64,000 nt of DNA from Bythopirellula sp041737835 (GCA_041737835.1 JBGSQY010000021.1), one strand, 5' to 3'; positions 51,083-60,847 are shown, numbered from the stretch's first letter. Numbers and translations are program-made. Notes: generated by a model not told the origin, from the letters alone.

Positions 51083-51922
51083 ATGAGCGCGCGGAAACAA
51101 ACAAATAACGAAACCAGTGGATTGAGTAAAAAGCGAGTGGCCTATGCTTTGGCAGCTGGTGCCGCTGTCGCTAGCGTTGAGGCGATGGATGCCAATGCTG
51201 AAGTCGTTTACTCCGGCAGCCAGGAGATCTCCATCGAATTGGGATCTAGCCAGTCGATTCAATTTGATACTGATCCTTACAGCGATGTTAAGCTCAAGAA
51301 CTATTACTTTGGAGGTGGACCCTATCAGGGTCTTACTGTGAATTTTGCCCCTGGTAAGGTTGCAGGGTTTCAAATTGGCAGCGGCATCTCTGCGGTGGAC
51401 TATGTCTCGGCACTGACAATTGGGACGTTGGTAGATTCTGTTTCAGCAGGACCCGATTTCAAGGGCTCGCTGGCTTACGGTAGTTTGAATCCCAATGCTC
51501 AATTTAATAACATTACAAATGGCTACATCGGTCTTTCATTTCCTATTGGTGGCAACACGGCAGATAAGTTGCATTTCGCTTGGATGCGGGTGAGTATCGA
51601 TAATACGCTGGGCTCCTTTATCATTCACGACTGGGCTTGGGAAGGTGATGCCGGTGTGGGCATCGTGGTTGGTGATACGGGGCCGACGGCAGTTCCGGGT
51701 GATTTGAACGGCGATGGGGAAGTGACTGGTCGGGACTTTCTAGCTTGGCAGCGTGGTGAAACTGATCCGGCCTTCAGTGTCGATTCGCTGATCGAATGGC
51801 AAGACAACTACAATGGTGGTGCCCTTGTTGCCTTGAATGCGGTACCTGAACCAATGACGCTCGGCATGTTGGCCGCTGGTGCTTCTGGTTTGGTTCTGAT
51901 GCGACGACTTCGTCAACGGTAG
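51083..51922 (+). CDS. PEP-CTERM protein, second of a tandem pair, with dockerin-like module
   Basis: 279 aa. The signal region KKRVAYALAAGAAVASVEAM and the beta domain (EVVYSGSQEISIELGSSQSI, DVKLKNYYFGG, NAQFNNITNGYIGLSFPIGG) match the 216-aa protein upstream. After it comes GDLNGDGEVTGRDFLAWQRG, a dockerin-like loop, and then VPEPMTLGMLAAGASGLVLM with RRLRQR (PEP-CTERM). The pair arose by duplication, with gain or loss of the module. Six bp before the phosphodiesterase gene, so co-transcription is likely. Confidence 0.86.
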   Translation: MSARKQTNNETSGLSKKRVAYALAAGAAVASVEAMDANAEVVYSGSQEISIELGSSQSIQFDTDPYSDVKLKNYYFGGGPYQGLTVNFAPGKVAGFQIGSGISAVDYVSALTIGTLVDSVSAGPDFKGSLAYGSLNPNAQFNNITNGYIGLSFPIGGNTADKLHFAWMRVSIDNTLGSFIIHDWAWEGDAGVGIVVGDTGPTAVPGDLNGDGEVTGRDFLAWQRGETDPAFSVDSLIEWQDNYNGGALVALNAVPEPMTLGMLAAGASGLVLMRRLRQR

Positions 51923-51928
51923 CCTTAC

Positions 51929-53926
51929 ATGGGAATTAGCCGAAGCCTTACCGAGAAATCACCCAAGCGAGTCTTGTTGGTAGGTTGGGATAGTGCCGAT
52001 TGGCAAATGATCCAACCCCTTATCGAGCAGGGGTTGATGCCGACGACCGCTAAGTTTCTCCAGGATGGTGCTTGGGGAAATCTGGCCACGACGCGGCCGA
52101 TCCTGTCGCCGATGCTGTGGAACACCATCGCCACGGGTAAGCGGCCCGTGCATCACGGCGTGTTTGGATTTACCGAGCCGAACCCCGAAGGGACGGGCGT
52201 GCGGCCCGTTTCCAGCACGACCCGCAAGTGCAAAGCGTTGTGGAATGTTCTGTCGCAGTCAGGTCTGAAGTCGAATGTCGTTGGTTGGTACGCGTCGCAT
52301 CCCGCGGAACCGATTAACGGCGTGATGGTCTCGAATCAGTTCGAGCAATACAAAGAAACGGATGGCCAAGTTTCACCTCTTCCAAGCCAGTGCATTCATC
52401 CTGCTAAGATGGCGGAGGAACTTGCCGAGTTTCGTGTGCTACCGAGCGAGATCGACGCAGGAGCGATTTTGCCCTTCGTGCCTCGTGCAGGGGAGCTATT
52501 GAAACAGGAGAAACATCGTTTGGGTCAGTTGCAGCATATGCTTGCCCAAACCGCGACGATTCACTCAGTCACGACTCATTTGATGACCAACACGGATTGG
52601 GATTTCACAGCGGTCTACTATGAAGGAATTGATCGTTTTGGCCATGTCTTTATGGAGTTCCATCCCCCCAAGATGGAGCAGGTGTCCCAGGAGGACTTCG
52701 AAGTCTACCAACAGTGCATGGTTGGCATCTATCGGTTTCACGACATGCTGCTGGAAACACTTTTGAATTTGGCTGGCGAAGAGACCGCCGTGATTCTGAT
52801 GTCGGATCATGGTTACTACAACGATCATTTGCGGCCCGATCCGCGCGAGGGCAAAACGGGCCCCGTCGAATGGCATCGGCCGTTTGGGATTTTCGCGGCA
52901 AAGGGTCCCACAGTGAAACAAGGCAGCCGGCTCTATGGCGCCAGCATTCTGGATGTAACACCCACGGTTTTGCAGCTACTTGGACTACCTGCGGCCCACG
53001 ACATGCCCGGACGTGTGTTGGCGGAAATTTTGGATGGCGAGAAGCCGTTGGGGCGGATCGAAAGTTGGGAAGAGATCGACGGTCCATCGGGAATGCATCC
53101 CGCGGACCTGCGGTATGATGCCACGGAATCGCAAGCCATGCTCGAACAATTGGTTGCGCTAGGATATGTCGAGGCTCCTTCCGAGGACGTTGAGAAAACA
53201 ATTCGTGACACGGTCGCTTCGAATCAGTTCAACTTGATTCAATCGTTGATCGATGCTCGTAACTATCCCTTGGCGATGACCGAATTTGAAAAACTTGACT
53301 CTTCTTTAAAGGCGGCGCCTCCGGCCCAAATACTCTTGGCGTCGTGCCATCTCGCTTTGGAGGACAAGTCAGCCGCTCGTGAAATTTTGGAAACTTTGGA
53401 GAAATCAAATTCTGAATCACCGCGCATCCACATGATGTTGGGCGCGCTGGAGTTTGCCGACGGTCATCCCGAGGAGGCTCTCAAGCATTTGGGTCTGGTA
53501 GAACAGGCCGAACCGCGTCTCCCCGGCTTGCATACGAAACTCGGTGACGTTTATCTTGATACCCGACGCTACGATCAGGCGATCACGGCTTTTGAAAAAG
53601 CCTTGGCCATTGATGCCGACAGTCCGATGGCCTATGCCGGTCTGGCACAGGCCAAGTTTAAAAAAGGGGAAGTGCAGGCCGCCTTGGATGATGCCTTGGT
53701 TGCGGCTGAGTTGGTGCATCATTTCCCGCGAGTGCATTTGACGATCGGCGAGGCGCTCAATGCCTTGGGCGATTATTACGGGGCGGTAGAGGCCTTGGAG
53801 CTATGCATTAAACAGGCTCCGAAGATGAAGCGGGCCCACGAGGCACTTGCTACGGCCTATCGAAATCTGGGGCAAACAGACAAAGCGATGGCAGCGGAAC
53901 TCAAAGCCCAGGGGATGCTGGCCTAA
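51929..53926 (+). CDS. Alkaline-phosphatase-superfamily phosphodiesterase with TPR domain
   Basis: 665 aa. RVLLVGWDSADWQMIQPLIE is the metal-binding start of type I phosphodiesterase/nucleotide pyrophosphatases; TTRPILSPMLWNTIATGKRP contains the likely Thr/Ser nucleophile region; VILMSDHGYYNDHLRPDP has the DHG metal ligands. Residues about 430-660 are TPR-like helices (AITAFEKALAIDADSPMAYA, ALDDALVAAELVHHFPRVHL). No signal peptide is visible. Substrate unknown; the TPR part suggests protein contacts. It follows the PEP-CTERM gene by 6 bp. Confidence 0.87.
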   Translation: MGISRSLTEKSPKRVLLVGWDSADWQMIQPLIEQGLMPTTAKFLQDGAWGNLATTRPILSPMLWNTIATGKRPVHHGVFGFTEPNPEGTGVRPVSSTTRKCKALWNVLSQSGLKSNVVGWYASHPAEPINGVMVSNQFEQYKETDGQVSPLPSQCIHPAKMAEELAEFRVLPSEIDAGAILPFVPRAGELLKQEKHRLGQLQHMLAQTATIHSVTTHLMTNTDWDFTAVYYEGIDRFGHVFMEFHPPKMEQVSQEDFEVYQQCMVGIYRFHDMLLETLLNLAGEETAVILMSDHGYYNDHLRPDPREGKTGPVEWHRPFGIFAAKGPTVKQGSRLYGASILDVTPTVLQLLGLPAAHDMPGRVLAEILDGEKPLGRIESWEEIDGPSGMHPADLRYDATESQAMLEQLVALGYVEAPSEDVEKTIRDTVASNQFNLIQSLIDARNYPLAMTEFEKLDSSLKAAPPAQILLASCHLALEDKSAAREILETLEKSNSESPRIHMMLGALEFADGHPEEALKHLGLVEQAEPRLPGLHTKLGDVYLDTRRYDQAITAFEKALAIDADSPMAYAGLAQAKFKKGEVQAALDDALVAAELVHHFPRVHLTIGEALNALGDYYGAVEALELCIKQAPKMKRAHEALATAYRNLGQTDKAMAAELKAQGMLA

Positions 53927-54059
53927 AAGCTTGCGCTAACCGTAAAGTCTTAGGAAGATTGACTTTAGAACCAAAATCGATAATCTTAAAATGAGGCCGA
54001 CGAAGGCGGATCGTTGGCCTAGGAATGTTGTTCCCATCCACCAATGCGAGCTACAAGCT

Positions 54060-55160
54060 ATGCGGACTCTATCCATGCCCTCGTACCGTCGCCATATTCA
54101 TAGCCGAGCTTTTACTCTCGTCGAACTACTTGTTGTGATCGCCATTATTGGCGTGTTGGTAGCTCTCTTGTTGCCAGCCGTTCAAGCGGCACGGGAATCG
54201 GCCCGTCGAAGTGCTTGCGGAAATAACTTGCGTCAGATTGGCTTGGCTTCTTTGAACTTTGAGTCAGCGAACGATCGGCTGCCGCCTGGCTATTTGGCGG
54301 GTAACAACTGGAATTTCCCCAACCGTCCTAATGATTCAACTGGCAATCATCAAATGACGGGCGTCTTCACTTTTATCCTACCTTACCTTGAGGCGGCCAA
54401 TGTTGCCGACATGTTTGGGCAGGAGATCAAACTAGGCGTTGATACTCGCGATTTTTCTTATTTCAACGAGAGTCCATCCAAGCCGATTTCATGGGCCGCT
54501 GCTCAAGCTCGCCTTTCAACGCTCTTGTGTCCTAGCATGATTCCAGGGTTGCCCTCGGTCAGTATCAACCTCATGAACTATGGAATTCTTTCAGGAGGCT
54601 ATCCTGTCGTAGAATTCAGCACGATTAATCGAACACCGGAAGAGATGCAACTCGGTCTGACTCACTATCAAGGTATCCCAGGGATATGGGGACCTGCTGG
54701 ACCTTACGATTACTATACTTCGACGGGACCCCGGAAGAACGACGAATTACTCGGTGTGTTTGGGATTCGCTCGAAAACCCGTTTGGGACAGGTGACCGAT
54801 GGTACTTCACAAACACTTATGTTTGGCGAGGCACCAGGAAGCGTGGTGACTAATGTCGAAGAAAAACTTACAGATGAATCTAAAGCTGTTGTGAGTGGTT
54901 TCACTCGGGGCAACGCATGGGCCGGCTTTGGAACATTGCCGACGCTAATCGGTCTTGATGTGGCCTATGAGAACGGTAAACCCAAGGGTTCCAGCTATGA
55001 AACGAAATGGGGCTACTATGGTTCGTTGCATGGCGATATTGTGCAATTCTGCTTTGTTGATGGGTCCGTTCATTCGTTTACGAAGAGTATGGATACCGAC
55101 ATACTCCATGCATTGTCGACAATGCAGGCACAAGAAGTTGTCTCCACCGATCAGCTGTAG
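54060..55160 (+). CDS. DUF1559 protein with type IV pilin-like N-terminus
   Basis: 366 aa from the ATG at 54060 (MRTLSMPSYRRHIHSRAFTL); the ATG at 54075 is also possible. RAFTLVELLVVIAIIGVLVA is the prepilin signal and LLLPAVQAARESARRSACGN the DUF1559 hallmark. The C-terminus QFCFVDGSVHSFTKSMD is the family's usual end. It is followed 43 bp later by a small lipoprotein gene, an arrangement often seen with DUF1559 genes. Confidence 0.9.
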   Translation: MRTLSMPSYRRHIHSRAFTLVELLVVIAIIGVLVALLLPAVQAARESARRSACGNNLRQIGLASLNFESANDRLPPGYLAGNNWNFPNRPNDSTGNHQMTGVFTFILPYLEAANVADMFGQEIKLGVDTRDFSYFNESPSKPISWAAAQARLSTLLCPSMIPGLPSVSINLMNYGILSGGYPVVEFSTINRTPEEMQLGLTHYQGIPGIWGPAGPYDYYTSTGPRKNDELLGVFGIRSKTRLGQVTDGTSQTLMFGEAPGSVVTNVEEKLTDESKAVVSGFTRGNAWAGFGTLPTLIGLDVAYENGKPKGSSYETKWGYYGSLHGDIVQFCFVDGSVHSFTKSMDTDILHALSTMQAQEVVSTDQL

Positions 55161-55203
55161 TTGATTTAGGGCTTGTTTTCATCACGATAGCTAAAGGTTT
55201 CCC

Positions 55204-55428
55204 GTGCAAAAGTCGCTCTCTGTGGATTCAGCACCAGCTTCCTGGAAATCAGTATTCATGCTGATACTGTGTTTTGCCCTGGGCTGTGGCTCGGAACAGA
55301 AAGTTGAGCTGCCTGAGAACCCAACCGCCCCGCCGAAAGGGGCCTCTTTGATCACCAGTGGTGGTGCGACAACTCCAGGCGAGCCAAATGAAGGCCAACA
55401 GCAACAGCGGCCGCGGCAAGAACAATAA
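55204..55428 (+). CDS. Small lipoprotein
   Basis: 74 aa from a GTG at 55204, or 56 aa from the ATG at 55258. SVFMLILCFALGCGSEQK is a lipoprotein signal with the acceptor Cys in ALGC (Ala at -3 is less common than Leu). The rest is low in complexity and Pro/Gln-rich (PTAPPKGASLI, GQQQQRPRQEQ). It lies right after a DUF1559 gene and is probably co-transcribed with it. Function unknown. Confidence 0.7.
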   Translation: MQKSLSVDSAPASWKSVFMLILCFALGCGSEQKVELPENPTAPPKGASLITSGGATTPGEPNEGQQQQRPRQEQ

Positions 55429-55430
55429 GA

Positions 55431-55997
55431 TTATTTGCCGCGATTGCGATACAAGCTCGGGTCAACCGCCGCGGCCATTTTTTCTGGGGCCAGATCGAGC
55501 CCCAAAAATTCTTTAAGCTTTTGAGCCGATGCCAGTGGATCGGCCACGACCTGGGCGTATTCCAGTTTCAACACGCGAATATGGGGCTGAGTTTCTAGCC
55601 AACCATCCAACTTGGCCAGATGATTCTGAAACGCCGAGCGCATCATCTCGTGGGCGGCACCTTTGCGGCCTGAGCGGGCCAGCATTTTGTCTTGCGAGGT
55701 CAGTACTTCGTCTATGTCGCGCTGCATGAAAACGACCGCGTAACGCTCGGTGGCCGGAAGATCGAACAAGAGCTGCGAGATGATCTTTACCACTTTACCA
55801 CGGGCATCGGGCAGCCAACCGGTCTCCTGCTTCATTTTCTTGACCGGTTCGAACTCGTAGTACCCCGCCGGATTGTCTTCGTCGGCAACACGCTCGTGAT
55901 CCGTAACGGTCTCCAGGCCCCCTTTGTGCAGCATCTGCATCATCAGCGACGTACCGGAGCGGGGCAGACCAGAGACGACTATGATTTCAGGAGTCAT
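55431..55997 (-). CDS. Sulfotransferase-family protein
   Basis: 188 aa from the ATG at 55997 (MTPEIIVVSGLPRSGTSLMM); the frame extends to 56024. SGLPRSGTSLMMQMLHKGG is the PAPS 5'-phosphosulfate loop. YAVVFMQRDIDEVLTSQ holds the Arg of the 3'-phosphate motif. EYAQVVADPLASAQKLKEFL is the C-terminal block of the family. At 188 aa it is shorter than most sulfotransferases, but the end looks intact. It probably transfers sulfate from PAPS to an unknown acceptor. Convergent with the lipoprotein gene, with only 2 bp between. Confidence 0.82.
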   Translation of the reverse strand: MTPEIIVVSGLPRSGTSLMMQMLHKGGLETVTDHERVADEDNPAGYYEFEPVKKMKQETGWLPDARGKVVKIISQLLFDLPATERYAVVFMQRDIDEVLTSQDKMLARSGRKGAAHEMMRSAFQNHLAKLDGWLETQPHIRVLKLEYAQVVADPLASAQKLKEFLGLDLAPEKMAAAVDPSLYRNRGK

Positions 55998-56040
55998 GGC
56001 GGGGCAATCTCGGATTGAAAACAAAACATCATTACAAAAG

Positions 56041-56070
56041 AAAACCCGGGGAGTGCAATCCCCGGGTTTT
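56041..56070 (-). terminator. Intrinsic terminator of the kexin-like gene
   Basis: AAAACCCGGGGA (56041-56052) and TCCCCGGGTTTT (56059-56070) form a 12-bp perfect stem. Read on minus the loop is TTGCAC and TTTTCTTTT follows. Its shape (C/G-rich arms around TTGCA) resembles the 25502 and 20149 hairpins. Confidence 0.88.
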
Positions 56071-56101
56071 CGTAATTATCAGAAACCAGCGGCAATCCCG
56101 T

Positions 56102-59100
56102 TTAGAATTGGAGCCAATCGTTTCCTTCAAAGGCCAAGGCGAACGCTTCGTCCTCTTCGCTTTCGGCTTCTTCATCGCTCAAGTAGGCAGCCGAGGAAGA
56201 ACGGCTGCTATCACGGATAGCAACACCGAGATTGATCAAATCATCGGAGCTGGCAAAGACGGAATCCAGTTCGTCGACTGCAGTCTCAGAGTCTTCGGAA
56301 GAAGAGTCATCGTCGGCAGCAAAGAGCAGATCGAAGTTGGGTGCCGATTGGCCGGGGCCGACAAGCGTTGACGACGCTGCTGAAGCTTCGGTAACACTTG
56401 TGAGGCTTTCATCGTTGTACGTGTCGATGATCAACAAGGCCTCGACCAAGGTCCCTTCCTCAGCAAGTTCTTCGCTATCGGCAATCACGGCAGCCACTTG
56501 ATCGGAGAAGCTGCTCTCGACGGACGTGAAGGAGGCCACTTCCTCGTCGGAATCTCCACCAGTCAAAGCGGAAAAGCTTCCTGCCGAAGTGCCATAGAAA
56601 TTACGCCACAGCACCAAGTCGGCATAACCTACGACACCGTCGCTGTTGGCATCGCCTTGAGCTGGGGTCGCATTGGTTGCTCCGTGGTTACGCTGCCATG
56701 TGAGGAAGTCTCGGCCATCAATATCGCCGTCTTCATCGAAGTCGGGACCATGCTCAATGACGGCCGGCAACGCACTGGGGTCTTTGGCCAGAATGTAATC
56801 CTCGACTTCGCCGATCACAGCCGCGCCGGTCGGGCTGTTGATGCCGTATTCTCCGTAGCGGAAACGGGCATAAACATTGCCCGAGGTGATGTTAGCTGGA
56901 ATCTGGAAGTACACGTCATTGGCACCAGGCTGCAGGGCCACGTTGGAAATGACTTTCTCGGAAGCCTGGAAGACATTGTCACCATTGAAATCGATCCAAC
57001 CTTGGAGGTTGCCACCATGACGGCTGGCAACAGCGACTAAGTGACCTGTCGTACCAGGAATCAATGGGTCGACAAGAATGCCGTCCTCGTCGCCACCAAC
57101 AAGATCATCGCCATTGGCATTGGCCGAAGGTTGGCCATTGGGTTCGACGTCGATCTTGGCACCCAGATAATAAGCGCTCTTGCCATGACGGGCACCGTTC
57201 TCGGCCAACGTCGTAATGCCGTAGGCCGCGGGCAGGTCGCCGAAGTCCAAGTTCGAGGTGGCGGGGTTCGATCCCAAGCCCACGCCGAATTCCGTTTGCG
57301 AAACCGTCCCGCCACCGGCCAGTGTGACGATTCGTGGTACACCGGGACCAGGGTTGATCGACAACAAAGGTGCTACGGGCACGGCACGAACACGGTGTAC
57401 GCCGGGAGCGACGTTGGCAAAGATGTACGCACCATTGGCATTTGTGATTGTCGTGGCTTCGTTGACTTCGCGAGTGCCATTGTTGTTAGTATCGATGAAG
57501 ACTTGTAAGCCCGAGACACCCAATTCGGTCGCCTGACGGCTGCTATTATTGTTGACGTCTTCATACACAACACCCATCAAGTAACCGGCATTGGTTGAAC
57601 CGTCGCCGACGCTCGCCCCGAGTGGCGGAGTCAATTCAAAGTCAACATTGGTGAACACATCACCCGGTTCAACAAACAGCGGAGAGAAACCTTCCGCAGG
57701 GTCACCGAATGACCAGTTGACCGGAGCGACCACGCCGACATTCATAACTGTCGAAATAGTATTTGGTACAACCAAATTGTATTGGCCATTGATGTTGGTG
57801 GTGACAACGATTTCGCCGGCATCCAAAACGCCGTTGCGATTGACGTCGGCAAAGACTTTGACGCCCGGCACGGCTACGTCGTTACCATTGAAAACGCCAT
57901 CGCTGTTGAAGTCGGCGTTAATAACACCACTGAACTCGACCTGTGGCAACGCGGGTTGGCCGGGATCCAGCAGGAAGTTAATGCCCGACATACCATAGGT
58001 CACGGCAGCGCCGGAACCATCTAGGAAGGCTTCAGGTACACCGTTGGCATCAACAGGAACTTCTAGATCGGTCGTGCGATTCCAAACTTGAAAATGTTCG
58101 GGGGTGATTCGCCACTGGGTTTGATAGTCCTTCATGAATCCCGACGGGGTATCGGTATCAGTGAGAGCCACCCGTCCCAGTGGATCCTGAATCTCAATGA
58201 TGTAGTCATCGGGCACGAGATCGAAGTAAAAATTGCCATCGGCCCCGGTGACGAATTGATCGACGATAGCTCCGTCGCTTACTCGGCGAGCAATCACAGT
58301 GATGTTTTCACCCATCGATTCGTGATCGACGTCGATCACGTTGATGACTTCCCCAAGTCGATTGGTAGTCAAATCACCATCGAGATCGTCTGTTTGCGAA
58401 ATCACACGGCTATAATTGAATGCATCGTCACGATTGTCGTCGATGCCAATCAAACCGGAGATGCGTTCTGTGTTGGCCTGAATCGGACTGCCATGCCAAG
58501 CGACTTCCAAGCTGGCGATGCTTAAGTCAGCGATCCCATAGTTCTCGAAGTGAAGTTGCCAACCTTGAGCCAGAAGATCGCCCAAGTTACTGGGCACGCC
58601 GTTATACAGGGTTCCGTTGGCGCCCGTATAAGGCAATCCGGTCGTCGGATCAATTACCAAGGCATTGTCCGAACGTTCCCCCCAAATGCGATTGGTCGAG
58701 AACGTAAAACTATTCGTCCCGTTATCAATTGAGCCTGCGTCTCCAAAATCTGTCGGGTTAGACGAAACACCATTCAATCCATTCGCGTTTAAGCCTGGAT
58801 TGATGCCAGGTGCGGCTTGATGAAAGAAACCATCGCCCGAATAAGCACCATCGACAAAGTAATGGTTAAGTTCGGAATGGGTACCAGTGGGCGACACTAA
58901 CACCATGCGAACATTGTCCATGAAGTCAGCCATCGTTCCTGTACCTAGGGTGACAGTGATCTCGACGGAATTCACAGTCATATTGTTTGTGTCAGGTACC
59001 GTCAGTTCGATTGGCTCACCACGGGCGGGAAATGTCTGGGTGAAATCAGGATCGTCTGCGTAAAACTCGGCCCAGTAGGAGCTAAAACCAGTAGCGCCAC

Positions 59101-60847
59101 CAAGTCCGCCAGGGATAATCAAATCGCGTGTACCATCACCAAATACGTCAGGTATAACTTCGGCTCCCGGCAGATTATTCACCGATGGCACGTTGATGGC
59201 AGTTGTAAACGTCAGTTCATTGGGAAGATGTTGATTCTTTGTCGACCACTGCTGAGCAAGGTTCACAGCCAACTCGGCATCGACTACGCCGTGAGCGAAA
59301 CCAATTTGCTCGCGGTCGGTGCCACGGCCTTGGCTGACCGTATAGCCCGCACCATTGGTCAAGACTTGTGGGGTTGGGGTGTAGTGAGCACCTGACCCAC
59401 CATAAGTCAAAAGGGGATTTAGCGTGGGATAGGCAATCTGCAATCCATTATCAATCAATGGATCGTAGATGTCGGGATCATGAAACAAAGGAACTTGATT
59501 TATGATCCAGGTGTTTTGATATTCGACACCCAGAGCAATATCGACACCGTTCGCTTGGGTCGAAAACTCAGCATTCTGTCGGGCGGACCGAACAAGGATT
59601 TCTTGAACGTCACGCCAACTCAGGTTCGGGTTTGCCTCAAGCATGAGGGCAATCACGCCGGACACGATCGGAGTACTTGCCGAAGTACCATTGAATCGTG
59701 ACGTGTAATTAGTGTCTGCCAGAAAATCTCGATCATCAATGAATCCGGTTTCATTGTAGCCATCCTGGCCTGTCATGTCGGTCGTCCAAATGCCGCTGCC
59801 AACGCCTGTATCGAGACTTACATTGAGTGCCACCGATCCCGTGGGAGCAGCCACAAGTACGCTGGCTCCTGCCTCCATATAACCCGTTACGGTACCGTCT
59901 ATATTGTTGTATTGCCCGTCGTGATCGACGCCGGTGACACTAATGACGTATCGCGAATTCTGCCAACCATCATAGGAAGCTGAATCCAAATCCTTACCAC
60001 CGTTTCCAGCGGCCCAAACGTGAATCACACCTAATCCGTCACGACCAAAGAAGATAGAATCCCGCAACGCGAGGGTTTCGTCGGCTGTAGGACCAGCCAA
60101 TCCACGATTATCGGCTGGCCCCCAACTGTTGTTAACGATATCGATGCCATTCTCCATGGCGTAGCGAATTCCATCTGCAATAGCATCGATTGATGAGCCC
60201 GCAAATGACATGGGAACGAGCGTAGCCCCCGGGGCCACGCCTGTGCCGCCTTGGCCATTGCTGGAGAGAGCAGCAATTAAACCAGCAACCGCCGTCCCGT
60301 GAGCTTCAGCGGAGCCTCCACCATATCCGAGTAGCTCGTCGAGATTCCCAGCCAAATCGGGATGGTTCGTTTGGAAACTACCACCGGGTTCGAAAACGCC
60401 TACGATTACACCGTTCCCATAAATGTCTTGATTCCAGACACCTGCAACGTTGATGTCTTCGCCTGCGGTGGCAAAAATCGCTTGGAAGTCGGGGTTACCG
60501 ACTTGTTGACCTGAGTTGATCAAATGCCATTGATTGTTGAGCAAAGGGTCGGTGGGAATAGATCGAGGGCCATAGGTGGTTGCTGAAGTCGACTGCAACA
60601 GAGCACGGTAGAGCTCCTGCTGCAGGATTGCTGCCTGACCTTCAGGAGTTGCGCTCGAGTAGGACTGCGTTTCGTACGAATAGGATTGCGAATCTGCTAG
60701 CCACGGATTCGCCGACATGACCTGGCGCTCTTCCAAGGTCTCGAAGCCGAGTTCTTTCTTTCGGCGGCGGCTCACCCCTTCGGGGCGGCGCTCTTTGCGT
60801 TTAGCTGCGACATGTGGTTGCGAATCACGATTGGAGAAAAATGGCAT
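56102..60847 (-). CDS. Large kexin-like S8 peptidase surface protein with GEVED and dockerin-like modules
   Basis: 1581 aa. The basic N-terminus leads to LGFETLEERQVMSA, a planctomycete surface-protein motif. Residues 140-400 are a subtilisin/kexin-like domain: VIVGVFEPGG (Glu153 where Asp is expected), EAHGTAVAGL (His183), VWAAGNGG (Asn282) and NGTSASTP (Ser389). A proprotein-convertase P domain follows (about 610-800, MVLVSPTGTHSELNHYFVDG). Then SdrD-like repeats (VYEDVNNNSSRQATELGV), a GEVED domain (GWIDFNGDNVFQASEKVIS to IGEVEDYIL), PDFDEDGDIDGRDFLTWQRN and DANSDGVVGYADLVLWRNF (paired dockerin-like loops), and an acidic Ser-rich tail. Probably exported and surface-held. Whether it is active is doubtful because of Glu153. 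Confidence 0.85.
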   Translation of the reverse strand: MPFFSNRDSQPHVAAKRKERRPEGVSRRRKKELGFETLEERQVMSANPWLADSQSYSYETQSYSSATPEGQAAILQQELYRALLQSTSATTYGPRSIPTDPLLNNQWHLINSGQQVGNPDFQAIFATAGEDINVAGVWNQDIYGNGVIVGVFEPGGSFQTNHPDLAGNLDELLGYGGGSAEAHGTAVAGLIAALSSNGQGGTGVAPGATLVPMSFAGSSIDAIADGIRYAMENGIDIVNNSWGPADNRGLAGPTADETLALRDSIFFGRDGLGVIHVWAAGNGGKDLDSASYDGWQNSRYVISVTGVDHDGQYNNIDGTVTGYMEAGASVLVAAPTGSVALNVSLDTGVGSGIWTTDMTGQDGYNETGFIDDRDFLADTNYTSRFNGTSASTPIVSGVIALMLEANPNLSWRDVQEILVRSARQNAEFSTQANGVDIALGVEYQNTWIINQVPLFHDPDIYDPLIDNGLQIAYPTLNPLLTYGGSGAHYTPTPQVLTNGAGYTVSQGRGTDREQIGFAHGVVDAELAVNLAQQWSTKNQHLPNELTFTTAINVPSVNNLPGAEVIPDVFGDGTRDLIIPGGLGGATGFSSYWAEFYADDPDFTQTFPARGEPIELTVPDTNNMTVNSVEITVTLGTGTMADFMDNVRMVLVSPTGTHSELNHYFVDGAYSGDGFFHQAAPGINPGLNANGLNGVSSNPTDFGDAGSIDNGTNSFTFSTNRIWGERSDNALVIDPTTGLPYTGANGTLYNGVPSNLGDLLAQGWQLHFENYGIADLSIASLEVAWHGSPIQANTERISGLIGIDDNRDDAFNYSRVISQTDDLDGDLTTNRLGEVINVIDVDHESMGENITVIARRVSDGAIVDQFVTGADGNFYFDLVPDDYIIEIQDPLGRVALTDTDTPSGFMKDYQTQWRITPEHFQVWNRTTDLEVPVDANGVPEAFLDGSGAAVTYGMSGINFLLDPGQPALPQVEFSGVINADFNSDGVFNGNDVAVPGVKVFADVNRNGVLDAGEIVVTTNINGQYNLVVPNTISTVMNVGVVAPVNWSFGDPAEGFSPLFVEPGDVFTNVDFELTPPLGASVGDGSTNAGYLMGVVYEDVNNNSSRQATELGVSGLQVFIDTNNNGTREVNEATTITNANGAYIFANVAPGVHRVRAVPVAPLLSINPGPGVPRIVTLAGGGTVSQTEFGVGLGSNPATSNLDFGDLPAAYGITTLAENGARHGKSAYYLGAKIDVEPNGQPSANANGDDLVGGDEDGILVDPLIPGTTGHLVAVASRHGGNLQGWIDFNGDNVFQASEKVISNVALQPGANDVYFQIPANITSGNVYARFRYGEYGINSPTGAAVIGEVEDYILAKDPSALPAVIEHGPDFDEDGDIDGRDFLTWQRNHGATNATPAQGDANSDGVVGYADLVLWRNFYGTSAGSFSALTGGDSDEEVASFTSVESSFSDQVAAVIADSEELAEEGTLVEALLIIDTYNDESLTSVTEASAASSTLVGPGQSAPNFDLLFAADDDSSSEDSETAVDELDSVFASSDDLINLGVAIRDSSRSSSAAYLSDEEAESEEDEAFALAFEGNDWLQF

